NCBI RefSeq assembly: GCF_000369505.1
Contig: NZ_KB850055.1
Span: forward strand, 1,453,511 to 1,517,510
DNA: 64,000 nt
Source of the DNA: Acinetobacter sp. NIPH 298
Lineage (GTDB): Bacteria; Pseudomonadota; Gammaproteobacteria; Pseudomonadales; Moraxellaceae
Reading direction: 5' to 3'
Position 1 is the stretch's first letter. Each line of letters starts with the position of its first letter. The notes beneath the pieces were generated by a model. That model was not told where the DNA came from and ran no database searches. It was given only the letters and a program-made list of their open reading frames with translations. Made by a program: the position numbers and the translations under genes. Below are positions 55,603 to 63,905 of this stretch, in pieces.

Positions 55603-56601
55603 ATGAATACAAAACGAAATATCTATAAAACTTCAGAACATCCTTTCGCTCAGTATGTTCGTATCTTGGGGAAAGGAAAAACAGGTTCTCGCTCACTCAG
55701 CTATGAAGAAGCCTATCAAGCTTTTAGCATGATCTTGAAAGGTGAAGTTCTGGATGTTCAACTCGGTGCATTTTTGATGCTATTACGCGTCAAAGAAGAA
55801 TCTGTCGATGAACTTGCTGGTTTTGTACAAGCAACCCGTGATCAACTCAATTTTCACCCCCTAGAAGTAGATCTGGATTGGTCATCCTATGCAGGTAAAC
55901 GTAAACATTATCCGTGGTTTTTATTAGCGGCTCTGACCTTGGCTCATCATGGTTATAAAATCGTGATGCATGGTGCATCGGGCCATACGATCAACCGTGT
56001 TTATACCGAACAAGTTTTACAGTACTTAGGCTATTCAATTTGCCAAAATGAACAAGATGTTAAAGAACAATTAGAAACACATAATTTTGCTTACCTCCCC
56101 CTTGAAACTATTTCATCTATTTTAAGCGAGCTAATTTCACTGAGAAATGTGATGGGTTTGCGCTCTCCAATTCATACGCTTGCACGTTTAATTAATCCGT
56201 TTAATGCCAAGGCAACTTTACAAGCCATCTTCCATCCTGCTTATCGTACTTCTCACCAACAAACCGCTTTTCGTTTGGGTTATCAAAATAGCGCGGTGAT
56301 CAAAGGTGAAGGCGGTGAGTTTGAACGTAATCCTGATGCCAAGACACTAATTTGTGGAATAAAAAATGGCGAACTGTATGAACATGAATTGCCGAAACTT
56401 ACGCCCGATCGCAGTCCAATCGAAGAAGAGCTTGATCTTGCAGTATTTAAAGCTGTTTGGCTGGGCGAACAAACCCATGAATATGGGGAAATGGCTATCA
56501 TAGAAACCATGGGAATTGCACTTTATACCATGGGTGTCATCAGTAACTATGATGAGGCGATGGCAAAAGCAAAAGAGCTTTGGGATAATCGTTTAAATTA
56601 A
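55603..56601 (+). CDS. ybiB: YbiB family (TrpD2-like) nucleic-acid-binding protein
   Basis: A 332-residue homologue of anthranilate phosphoribosyltransferase, in the YbiB/TrpD2 branch; E. coli YbiB binds nucleic acids and is LexA-induced. LSYEEAYQAFSMILKGEVLDVQLGAFLMLLRVKEES is the TrpD N-terminal helical domain, and MHGASGHTINRVYTEQVLQYLGYSI corresponds to the PRPP-binding G-T-G-G region, here changed to GASGHT. The frame opens at 55480, but the ATG at 55603 (MNTKRNIYKTSEHPFAQYVR) gives the standard family start. Its stop overlaps the next minus-strand gene by four bases. Confidence 0.85.
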   Translation: MNTKRNIYKTSEHPFAQYVRILGKGKTGSRSLSYEEAYQAFSMILKGEVLDVQLGAFLMLLRVKEESVDELAGFVQATRDQLNFHPLEVDLDWSSYAGKRKHYPWFLLAALTLAHHGYKIVMHGASGHTINRVYTEQVLQYLGYSICQNEQDVKEQLETHNFAYLPLETISSILSELISLRNVMGLRSPIHTLARLINPFNAKATLQAIFHPAYRTSHQQTAFRLGYQNSAVIKGEGGEFERNPDAKTLICGIKNGELYEHELPKLTPDRSPIEEELDLAVFKAVWLGEQTHEYGEMAIIETMGIALYTMGVISNYDEAMAKAKELWDNRLN

Positions 56602-57194
56602 AATGAGTGAAGCGATTTCTCAGTGAAATCGCCTTCAATCACTGAAATTTCAATACAGATCTCATTTTTGGTTATCACTTCTATCTTATGCTTCTCTGTA
56701 TACCACTCATGATAAGCTATGCCAAAGTCATAACTCCCAAACTGATTGCAAAGTCCCGCATTATGGGGTTTTTCGATTTCATTTATTGAGATCCCAATAA
56801 GCCGCTCTGGATTACTAAAAAACTCTTCAATCTGTTGTTTATTTTTGACTATTTCAAAATTTTTATCCTCAGAAAAAACAATAGGATTCAGTGAATAATT
56901 CTTTTTAAATAGCTCTTCATAAATAATAATTAGAATAACTGCAATAATTGGTAGCAATATAAACAAATGATAATTTTTATTTATCCAGAAATAAATACTT
57001 AGCCTTAAAAATAACCCTGTTACTAGCCCTCCATAGATATAAGAGAAGCAAATCTGAAGTTTTCTTAATTTTAAATAATAGCAAAACCAATATAAACTGA
57101 GTGCAATCAAAATAAAAGCTAACAATATTAGTGCGTTAAAATAAAGAAAACCAAGCATTCCCAATAAGAAGCACGTAAAACTAATTATTGGCAT
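56598..57194 (-). CDS. Hypothetical membrane protein of the T6SS island
   Basis: A 198-residue protein with three to four hydrophobic helices in its first 95 residues (FTCFLLGMLGFLYFNALILL, then LILLAFILIALSLYWFCYYL, SYIYGGLVTGLFLRLSIYF and LFILLPIIAVILIIIYEELF), and a soluble C-terminal half (EIVKNKQQIEEFFSNPERLI onward). I do not recognise the family. It lies last in the minus-strand vgrG island, downstream of two candidate immunity genes, so an extra immunity role is possible but unproven. The DNA is AT-rich compared with ybiB, which it overlaps by four bases at the 3' ends. Confidence 0.6.
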   Translation of the reverse strand: MPIISFTCFLLGMLGFLYFNALILLAFILIALSLYWFCYYLKLRKLQICFSYIYGGLVTGLFLRLSIYFWINKNYHLFILLPIIAVILIIIYEELFKKNYSLNPIVFSEDKNFEIVKNKQQIEEFFSNPERLIGISINEIEKPHNAGLCNQFGSYDFGIAYHEWYTEKHKIEVITKNEICIEISVIEGDFTEKSLHSF

Positions 57195-57315
57195 AACTTA
57201 ATCCCCTTCATACTCCTAATATCACTCAAAAGTCTATAACGCATTTAAATAGAATTTTTTAAAATGGGTTTTTAACATCAAAAAACTCTTCTGCTTTGAC
57301 ATAGCTTGAATATTA

Positions 57316-57443
57316 AACATCTATTCACCATCAAACTGCCAATACACTTCGCCCCAATCTTGATTTTTAATCTCAGGTAAGACCTCACCTTGTTTAAAAT
57401 ATTGACGTGAATTTTCTTGTGCGACCGTAAACCAATAACCTGA
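57316..57443 (-). repeat. Copy 1 of a duplicated immunity-gene tail
   Basis: 128 bases covering the last ~40 codons and stop of the immunity gene at 57321, about 85-90% identical to 58483-58610 by eye. Similarity begins just past the stop codon (AACATCTA) and fades near the conserved CCAATA. Confidence 0.88.
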
Positions 57444-58340
57444 TTTGGGACAGACTTGACCTGCATGTATACTCAATTTTTCAATAGACTCGGCATTGGT
57501 CTGAGTACCTTTGATACCAATATTCTCAATGTCAAAGATATAAGCTTTTTCTTCTTCCGGTATTGTTCCATCTAAATAACGTTTATCTTCCCAAATTAAG
57601 TACCATTCGGTAAATTTAGATTTCTGTATATCTCCATTACTATATTTTGGTGCAATGGTTCCTTGATAAAAGTAATTTGGACAGCCTTTATCCCCACCAT
57701 CTAGTTTTGCCTCATAAATACCAGTTATAGATATTTCATGGTCTGTTTCTATAACAATTGTGTCAAAACTCTTACATTCTAATGAGCTACTCACTTTATT
57801 TATAATATTTTCTTTATAAAAAGGCCAATAACTTAATTCAAACAATGATTCAAAACTCCATTTTTGAAATAATTTATCTAAATTTTTAGGTAGGAAAAAT
57901 TGTGCATACTTATAATCTGATGAAACTGTAATCTTCGCTATATCTAACATTTCAGATGCTATAAGAAGCTTTTTAATAGCCCCAATATGATATGGTTCTT
58001 CAAATAGACCACCATCTCTCCCACGTATACCTAGTTCAATATATAGAGGGTCATTAGCTAAATCTTTCTCATCTCCATAACGGCCAAATATTACGCCTTT
58101 TATTCCGCCTTCAAAAAACAAAGGATATATTTCATTTTTATATGGTGTTCTAAAAAAAAGTTCTAAAGCTTTTTCTTGATTATTCAATACATTTAAATAC
58201 ATGACGTATTGTTTCTCATAGTTCTCACTATAATTTTCTTTAATCTCATTTGTAGGATTTCTTAAAAGCCGTTCAAACTCTCTAACAAAGTCAGCATGTA
58301 GATCATATATTTTTTTAAAAAAGGAATAGCTTGAGTACAT
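57321..58340 (-). CDS. Candidate T6SS immunity protein, second copy
   Basis: A 339-residue protein with the C-terminal module SGYWFTVAQENSRQYFKQGE followed by LPEIKNQDWGEVYWQFDGE, shared with the upstream gene at 58488. The N-terminal 270 residues are unlike that gene. Visible parts are YSFFKKIYDLHADFVREFER and PLYIELGIRGRDGGLFEEPYH. The frame opens at a TTG (58349), but the ATG at 58340 is the better start. The tail recalls the conserved C-terminus of Imm71/72-type immunity families, which I recall only loosely. As a second gene behind an effector, it may protect against another, related toxin. Confidence 0.6.
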   Translation of the reverse strand: MYSSYSFFKKIYDLHADFVREFERLLRNPTNEIKENYSENYEKQYVMYLNVLNNQEKALELFFRTPYKNEIYPLFFEGGIKGVIFGRYGDEKDLANDPLYIELGIRGRDGGLFEEPYHIGAIKKLLIASEMLDIAKITVSSDYKYAQFFLPKNLDKLFQKWSFESLFELSYWPFYKENIINKVSSSLECKSFDTIVIETDHEISITGIYEAKLDGGDKGCPNYFYQGTIAPKYSNGDIQKSKFTEWYLIWEDKRYLDGTIPEEEKAYIFDIENIGIKGTQTNAESIEKLSIHAGQVCPKSGYWFTVAQENSRQYFKQGEVLPEIKNQDWGEVYWQFDGE

Positions 58341-58482
58341 TTTATTCAAATATACTGTTTGACTTATATTAATATTATTTTCTCCATCTATTTCTCATAA
58401 TTTCAAGAACATACTTATCACCTAATAATATAATTCGCTACCAGCTTATTTTTCTTCTGCTGGTAAAATAACTTGATCATTT

Positions 58483-58610
58483 AACATCTACTCACCGTCA
58501 AACTGCCAATACACTTCGCCCCAGTCCTGATCTTTAATCTCAGGCAAAATGTCACCTTGTTTAAAGTATTGACGTGAATTTTCTTGTGCAACTGTAAACC
58601 AATAGCCCGA
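58483..58610 (-). repeat. Copy 2 of a duplicated immunity-gene tail
   Basis: 128 bases at the 3' end of the gene at 58488, the partner of 57316-57443. The encoded 40-residue tail differs between copies only at a few positions (GEVLPEIKN versus GDILPEIKD). Confidence 0.88.
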
Positions 58611-59456
58611 ATGCGTCGCTGGCTGACCCGCCCGAACATTCGCAGGTCGTACAAACGGATTCATTGCTTCTCCCAACTCTCCCCCACTATCGGCAACCTT
58701 TTCAATCAGCGTCCATGTACAGGGAGCCAAAATACGTGAACCTGGATATTCAGGGTCATTTTCAGGTATACGGGTTTCACCAGCCAACTCCCATACGTCA
58801 TTATTAGAAACCCACATAAAAAGAGGAAAACTATCTGGTAAGTCAGGTAAGTAAAATCCTGTTTGGGGAATTTTTTCATCCGTTTTTACTTTTATATTTT
58901 CATTTAGGCGATAAATGGGATAACTCAATGGCGGAGGTATGACTGGATCATACTCAAAAGAACTATCATGTGAACCAATTTGGGCAAAATAATGGGTTAG
59001 ACTGCCAGGTGACCATTGTTGAACCGTATGTTCAATCGCTTCAGACAGCCCATAAGCTTTAAATAATAGGTATTGATACTTTGCAGCCGCTTTGGGTTCA
59101 ACCTCATCCATCCAGTTGACACTAAACTCCCGTTGTCCATTAATATCAGAACGTAAATTAAAACCAATATAACAGTCAAAATCATTGTTTAATCTTTGAA
59201 TATAGCTTTCATTCAGCCATTCCATTGTACTTCTGAAGTTGGGAATCACACGCTCCCCCCAAACAATATCAGGCTGTTCTGGTAAACTACGATTACGATA
59301 GTCTGGGGGGAGATCATTCATAAAACGATCCAGTAAACTTTCCAGATAGTCCAGCATCTCTTTCCAGATGTCCCGAATCATTTTTATTCGTTCAGGTTTC
59401 AGAAACTGTTCCATCACATAGATATCATGTGCAATCAGAGGGGTAGGATAGCTCAT
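58488..59456 (-). CDS. Candidate T6SS immunity protein, first copy
   Basis: A 322-residue cytoplasmic-looking protein that starts two bases after the effector stop codon, so it is translated together with it. This is the arrangement of an effector-immunity pair. It has no signal peptide or obvious membrane segment (MSYPTPLIAHDIYVMEQFLK at the start). The N-terminal half is rich in Trp and acidic residues (WLNESYIQRLNNDFDCYIGF). The C-terminus is the conserved SGYWFTVAQENSRQYFKQGD module. A role in neutralising the effector at 59459 is inferred from position. Confidence 0.68.
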   Translation of the reverse strand: MSYPTPLIAHDIYVMEQFLKPERIKMIRDIWKEMLDYLESLLDRFMNDLPPDYRNRSLPEQPDIVWGERVIPNFRSTMEWLNESYIQRLNNDFDCYIGFNLRSDINGQREFSVNWMDEVEPKAAAKYQYLLFKAYGLSEAIEHTVQQWSPGSLTHYFAQIGSHDSSFEYDPVIPPPLSYPIYRLNENIKVKTDEKIPQTGFYLPDLPDSFPLFMWVSNNDVWELAGETRIPENDPEYPGSRILAPCTWTLIEKVADSGGELGEAMNPFVRPANVRAGQPATHSGYWFTVAQENSRQYFKQGDILPEIKDQDWGEVYWQFDGE

Positions 59457-59458
59457 TG

Positions 59459-60913
59459 TTATCTCCAGTTATTGGTAAGTGTTGGAATACCAACCAGATT
59501 AGCACCTTGCCCAGTATTCAGACCACTATCGTAGCCCCAATTAGTTGGCATCCTCTGGCTAACATAAGCTGCATTTAAATCTTTAGGATCAAGCACAATC
59601 TGTTTACCCCCGCCTTCTAAGACATAGCCATTTAAGTTTTTAAGCTCCTGAGAAGCTGCTGGTCCTTCCCAGACATTCAAACCACCTTTAGGTACAGTAT
59701 AGGTCACATATTCTCCATTACTATTCCAGTTTGCCCACACTGCAAATTTACGTCGCCAATCAGATTTACTCTTGAGTTTGTCAAACTCTGCTTTACGCAT
59801 CCAGCAAATACTATTATCCGCCGAGGTTGGGTCAACTACTCGATACAGTACTTCACCCTCTGGAATAGTCACGGCTTTAATTTTCTTGGTAGCAAAGGTG
59901 GCATACGCTTTCTTAAGTGGATGATGTTCACCCTCTTTAACTGTTGGATTAAGGTCTGGAAAACCTTTTTTACTCACCACATTAACAGCTTCTTCTGCTT
60001 CATAAGGGATTCTTCTTGTCTTATCTACCCAATCAGGCTTATTGCTCTTAATTGAGGCTATTTCCGCAGGCTCACCAGGTTTATTCATTCGGGTAAAATT
60101 ATTTCGATCTACTGTCGCCCTAAAAGCATTGTCTGCTTCGATATCAAAACGTCTTGCTGTACGCTCCAACATATTTTGTACAGGGGTAATAAAATCACCC
60201 ATCTTCGCAGCTTTACTACGTACTTCTTTTACATCCCTCATCAACGCGTTGGTTTTAGCGACCATCTCAGCGCCACCCCAACGATTTACATATTCAAGTA
60301 ACTGCTGTAAATCCTTGATACGGTCATCAAAAGGTTTTAACAAATTCTTTGTATTGAGCTGTCCTTTCACAGTACGCAGATTTAAAGCAATTTCTTTATA
60401 AACATTTGTAATGTTCATACTTTTTAAAACTTTCTGTACTTTTGGATTAGCGATATGTTTCTTGACTTCAGCAATACCGATCTCGATTTGTGGACTGATA
60501 ATTTGATAAAAATCGATCTTTTCTCCAGCTTTTGCGGCTAGTTTATATATTCTTTTTTGTACCATTTTAAACAGGATTTTAAATATCCCTTTAAACAATG
60601 ACCCAAGTACTGGAAATAAACCAATTAACGTAATAATAAGACCAATCCAAGCCCATACATTACTATCATCTTCTTTTATTTTTTTACAATTCGCACAAAT
60701 ATCACGTACGTCACAGATTTGATCAACTACTGGAATCATCGAAATAACTGTACCAACTGCAATTTGTGCAGTACTTTGATCTTCAGCAAAGTCCCCTTGT
60801 AAAACGACCCAGATCCATTCACCAGCAGCCTCTAAACTTTGCATTCCGCTATTAACTAAACGTTTCGGCGCAGCGGCATACCATGCCAATGCATTTTGTA
60901 ATTCCTTATCCAT
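59459..60913 (-). CDS. Polymorphic-toxin-like T6SS effector
   Basis: A 484-residue candidate effector that starts two bases after the vgrG stop. Its N-terminal 125 residues carry hydrophobic segments (TAQIAVGTVISMIPVVDQIC, then a VRDIC-NC cysteine pair; AWIGLIITLIGLFPVLGSLF) of the type seen ahead of toxin domains in VgrG-associated effectors. A helical middle follows (about 130-270). The last ~130 residues (from VLYRVVDPTSADNSICW near 355) look like a separate toxin domain: an early LYRV, then YVTYTVPKGGLNVWEGPAAS and LEGGGKQIVLDP. The Arg...Glu order loosely recalls ADP-ribosyltransferase-fold toxins, but no standard motif is secure. Activity is unassigned. Confidence 0.7.
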   Translation of the reverse strand: MDKELQNALAWYAAAPKRLVNSGMQSLEAAGEWIWVVLQGDFAEDQSTAQIAVGTVISMIPVVDQICDVRDICANCKKIKEDDSNVWAWIGLIITLIGLFPVLGSLFKGIFKILFKMVQKRIYKLAAKAGEKIDFYQIISPQIEIGIAEVKKHIANPKVQKVLKSMNITNVYKEIALNLRTVKGQLNTKNLLKPFDDRIKDLQQLLEYVNRWGGAEMVAKTNALMRDVKEVRSKAAKMGDFITPVQNMLERTARRFDIEADNAFRATVDRNNFTRMNKPGEPAEIASIKSNKPDWVDKTRRIPYEAEEAVNVVSKKGFPDLNPTVKEGEHHPLKKAYATFATKKIKAVTIPEGEVLYRVVDPTSADNSICWMRKAEFDKLKSKSDWRRKFAVWANWNSNGEYVTYTVPKGGLNVWEGPAASQELKNLNGYVLEGGGKQIVLDPKDLNAAYVSQRMPTNWGYDSGLNTGQGANLVGIPTLTNNWR

Positions 60914-60915
60914 GA

Positions 60916-63771
60916 TCAGACATCACTTTTCGAGTTCGTAGTTAAATTAGTAGTGTTCTCTTGAGACTCTGTTGTAGACAGTTTTTCAATCACCTGACTA
61001 AATGGTTCCCATGGCTTATCAGGCTCTGACTTTTTTTCCTCATACTCAACTCTTAACGCTTTATCTGGAACATTCTCATGGTGGGCCTTGCCCTGTTCAT
61101 CTAATCGCCCTTCAATCACTTGGTTATTTTCAAAAAATATCTTATAACCTAAATTAGCAAATGGCGTTTGATCGACATCTATATGCTCTAAAGCAATCCA
61201 ATTCTTTTTTTCAAATCTTGGTAGTGCAGGAACGCTCATTTTCACACCAGCCCCACCCATAAACAAATTCTGCCCAGCTTTCACCTCGAACTTGCCACCT
61301 GTAGTTGGAAATATCCCTGAATCATTCAGCTTAAGCTCTGAACTATCTGCTTTAAATACAATCTCCTTTGGGCTGGTAATATAGATCGCATCTTCAGTCG
61401 AAATAATTTGTATATCTTTACGGGCAATGAAGTCAGCAGCATCACCTTGTGCCTGTATCTCAAACTTACCTTTTGCTGCAACCTGTTTAATCCCGCCTTG
61501 TGCTGCAAATAGGCTGATCTTTTGACTGGCTTGGGCGATTAAATTCTTTTGTGTAGTTAGGTTAATGCTGTCCCCTGCAAATTGGTTCAGTTGTCCATCG
61601 GCGGAAAGGTGTATGTCTTCTGATGTACTCAGTCCAATGCCATTTGGCGAGCTAAGTAGTAATAAGGCTTTGTTGAATTTGGCAATGTCTTGTTGAATCT
61701 CTTCTGCAAAGCTTTTGAGTTGTTCTAAAGCTTCCAGCTCATCGGTTTGTTGGTTCTTTGCCACTTCACTCAAGGCTTTGGCGTTGCTTTGGTTGCCTTC
61801 GAGTTGTTGTTTGGCTGTTTGCGCTTCAAGATGATCGCCTTGAGCTTGTTGTTGCGGATGAGTAGTGATCAGTAAGCCTTCGCCTGCTCGAATCGCACCC
61901 CATTGGTCAGTGCGGAGTTCAAAACCTTCGCCTCGGTCTTCGCTTTCTGCTTGGGCTTTAGGATGGCTGAGTTTTCCGAGATTGAGTTGACTTGATGCAT
62001 GGCTGCTTTGTAGTTGTGCGCTGATCTGTCCGGTGGTGTCGTCAAAGCGCAGTTGGTTATAACCTGAGCCTTGGACTTCTTTGGATTTTATTCCTGCCAG
62101 TTTCTTAGTGTCGGGGAGTTGTCCTTGGTTATCGAATTTTGTTGGACTACGTTGTGCTTCGTGCAGTCGTCCTGTGACATAAGGGCGATCGATGTTACCG
62201 TCAAAGAAGTTGATGACCACGATTTCACCAATGCGTGGCAGGAAGCGTGCCCCGTAGCCTTCGCCTGCCCAAGGAGTGAGTACATCTACCCACGCCGAAT
62301 CGGTATCGTTGTCGTTGCTACCTGCACCACCATCATGACTGTGGTCATCATTTCGGGTGAACAGGAAGCGAACTTTAATTCTGCCCCATTCATCGACATG
62401 GATTTCTTCACCTGATGGCCCAACCACTTTGGCACGTTGTGGGTTGGCTGCTGGGCGGTGTTGTAGTGGTTGGTATTCGGGTACCGTTTTTATGTTACGA
62501 CGTTGTAGCGTCAGTTGGTTGGCTTGGCGTTCTTCACTGTTGTTTGTGTGCTTGTCATCTTGCTGCCATTGGCTTTGTTCAACTAATTGGCTGATTTGTT
62601 GATTTAAGTCTTTAGGTAGGTTGTTTTGGTTGTAGTAGCTTTTGGCAGTGATCAGAAATTCTTGGTCTGATCCACTGTGTTGATCTATTTCTGGGTGTTC
62701 GTTCAGTTTAAACCAGTAGCCCACTTGGCTATCGCGTACGGTGGTATGGGCAATAAATTGTTTGGCTTGGGCATCGTGGTAGTGGCTGAGGTTTTGGTTG
62801 AGTTTTTCAATTTGGTTGTTGCCTGATGCAGTTGCGCCATCTTCACCTTTGAGGTCTTGCATCCATGCTGGGGTGAAGTGCCATGCATCTTCAAGTCCAA
62901 GTGATGCGACATCATGTTGTTGGCTATGTTGGTGTTTCGTTTGGACGCTGCCTGCACCATCTTCTTGTTCTAGGGCATCGGCTTGCCAACGTTGGATATG
63001 CACGGCTGTGGGTTGTAGAGTGCGTTCAGCAATGAGGCTGGTCATGCTGTCGTATTGTTCGGTGGCACTGCTGCGGTGGTAGCGAATCGTTCTTCGATTT
63101 AAAACTTGGTATTGGTTGTTATCATCGATCAAGCGCAGTTTTTGGGCTTGAATCGGGCTATTGCTGTTTGCAACGTTGAGTTGGGCTTCATCAATTAACC
63201 AGTTAACACCTTCACTACGCAATAAATTCGTTAGAAATTCTGCATCGGTTTGATTCTGTTGCATAGTGAATGGGCGAACATCGTAGTCTTGCGTAAGTCC
63301 ACTGAGATCCAAGCTAAGACTGGATGCAAATAAGGGATTTTGTTGTTGCCATTCTTTAAAAACAACTTCCAATACCTCTATAACCGTCTTATTCATAAAC
63401 ACGCGGCTATTACGACGTTTATGCCACAGTGCGGTGGCATCTTGCAGTTTGAGTTTATATAGGGTCAAACTGCCATCAGATTGTCCTTGGACGGCTTCGG
63501 TGATAATCCCTGTGGTTCTAAAGAGTGTGCCTATATCCGTAACGGTATCGACAGCAACTTGGCAACCAATGAATTGTTTTAGTGGGATAGTGGCGTTGGT
63601 TGATAGACAAATCAGTTCCGCAGTTACGCCCTGATTAATAGCATGCTGACCTTGTATTTTTTGTAGGAAAACTTCTGTGTTGAGCGCTTGATTGGCAAAT
63701 TGAATATGAATCGCGCGTTTTTGGGCAGTTAAGCCAAGTTGTTCTAAAGCAAACTGAATCGTGTTAAGCAT
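60916..63771 (-). CDS. vgrG: Type VI secretion tip protein VgrG with C-terminal extension
   Basis: The spike tip of the type VI secretion system, 951 residues, trimeric. The gp27-like N-terminal region includes FTMQQNQTDAEFLTNLLRSE. The gp5-like OB region is HVDEWGRIKVRFLF, then WVDVLTPWAGEGYGARFLPR and IGEIVVINFFDGNIDRPYVT. A DUF2345-type beta-helix follows (from SSPNGIGLSTSEDIHLSADG). The last ~90 residues (LGYKIFFENNQVIEGRLDEQ, VPDKALRVEYEEK, then a Ser/Thr/Asn-rich tail) form an adaptor-like extension for cargo. No other T6SS core gene is in the window, so this is a remote vgrG island. The effector starts two bases downstream. Confidence 0.95.
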   Translation of the reverse strand: MLNTIQFALEQLGLTAQKRAIHIQFANQALNTEVFLQKIQGQHAINQGVTAELICLSTNATIPLKQFIGCQVAVDTVTDIGTLFRTTGIITEAVQGQSDGSLTLYKLKLQDATALWHKRRNSRVFMNKTVIEVLEVVFKEWQQQNPLFASSLSLDLSGLTQDYDVRPFTMQQNQTDAEFLTNLLRSEGVNWLIDEAQLNVANSNSPIQAQKLRLIDDNNQYQVLNRRTIRYHRSSATEQYDSMTSLIAERTLQPTAVHIQRWQADALEQEDGAGSVQTKHQHSQQHDVASLGLEDAWHFTPAWMQDLKGEDGATASGNNQIEKLNQNLSHYHDAQAKQFIAHTTVRDSQVGYWFKLNEHPEIDQHSGSDQEFLITAKSYYNQNNLPKDLNQQISQLVEQSQWQQDDKHTNNSEERQANQLTLQRRNIKTVPEYQPLQHRPAANPQRAKVVGPSGEEIHVDEWGRIKVRFLFTRNDDHSHDGGAGSNDNDTDSAWVDVLTPWAGEGYGARFLPRIGEIVVINFFDGNIDRPYVTGRLHEAQRSPTKFDNQGQLPDTKKLAGIKSKEVQGSGYNQLRFDDTTGQISAQLQSSHASSQLNLGKLSHPKAQAESEDRGEGFELRTDQWGAIRAGEGLLITTHPQQQAQGDHLEAQTAKQQLEGNQSNAKALSEVAKNQQTDELEALEQLKSFAEEIQQDIAKFNKALLLLSSPNGIGLSTSEDIHLSADGQLNQFAGDSINLTTQKNLIAQASQKISLFAAQGGIKQVAAKGKFEIQAQGDAADFIARKDIQIISTEDAIYITSPKEIVFKADSSELKLNDSGIFPTTGGKFEVKAGQNLFMGGAGVKMSVPALPRFEKKNWIALEHIDVDQTPFANLGYKIFFENNQVIEGRLDEQGKAHHENVPDKALRVEYEEKKSEPDKPWEPFSQVIEKLSTTESQENTTNLTTNSKSDV

Positions 63772-63833
63772 ACTTTTTATTGAGTTCTTTTAAACTTGAC
63801 GCGCATTTTACAGAAAAAATTGCGCTTGTGCTC

Positions 63834-63869
63834 AGACAGTTTCGTCTATTTGTGACAAATTTTGTCTCA
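63834..63869. promoter_or_regulatory. Palindromes upstream of vgrG
   Basis: TGTGACAAATTTTGTCTCA (63851-63869) is a near-perfect 19-base dyad (TGNGACAAA-N-TTTGTCNCA), 80 bases upstream of the vgrG ATG. AGAC-N6-GTCT (63834-63847) abuts it. They may be operator sites for the vgrG island; the regulator is unknown. Confidence 0.5.
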
Positions 63870-63905
63870 TTTTATTGCAGCTTTATATTTTAGCCATTAT
63901 TCATT

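Noticed and set aside
58439..58465. TACCAGC-N13-GCTGGTA as a terminator of the first immunity gene
   Set aside because: On the minus strand it is not followed by a T run, and the stem is short with a long loop.
59459..60913. Calling the effector an ADP-ribosyltransferase
   Set aside because: An early LYRV arginine and a late EGGGKQI glutamate loosely recall the Arg...Glu pattern, but no central Ser-Thr-Ser-like motif is visible, so the activity is left open.
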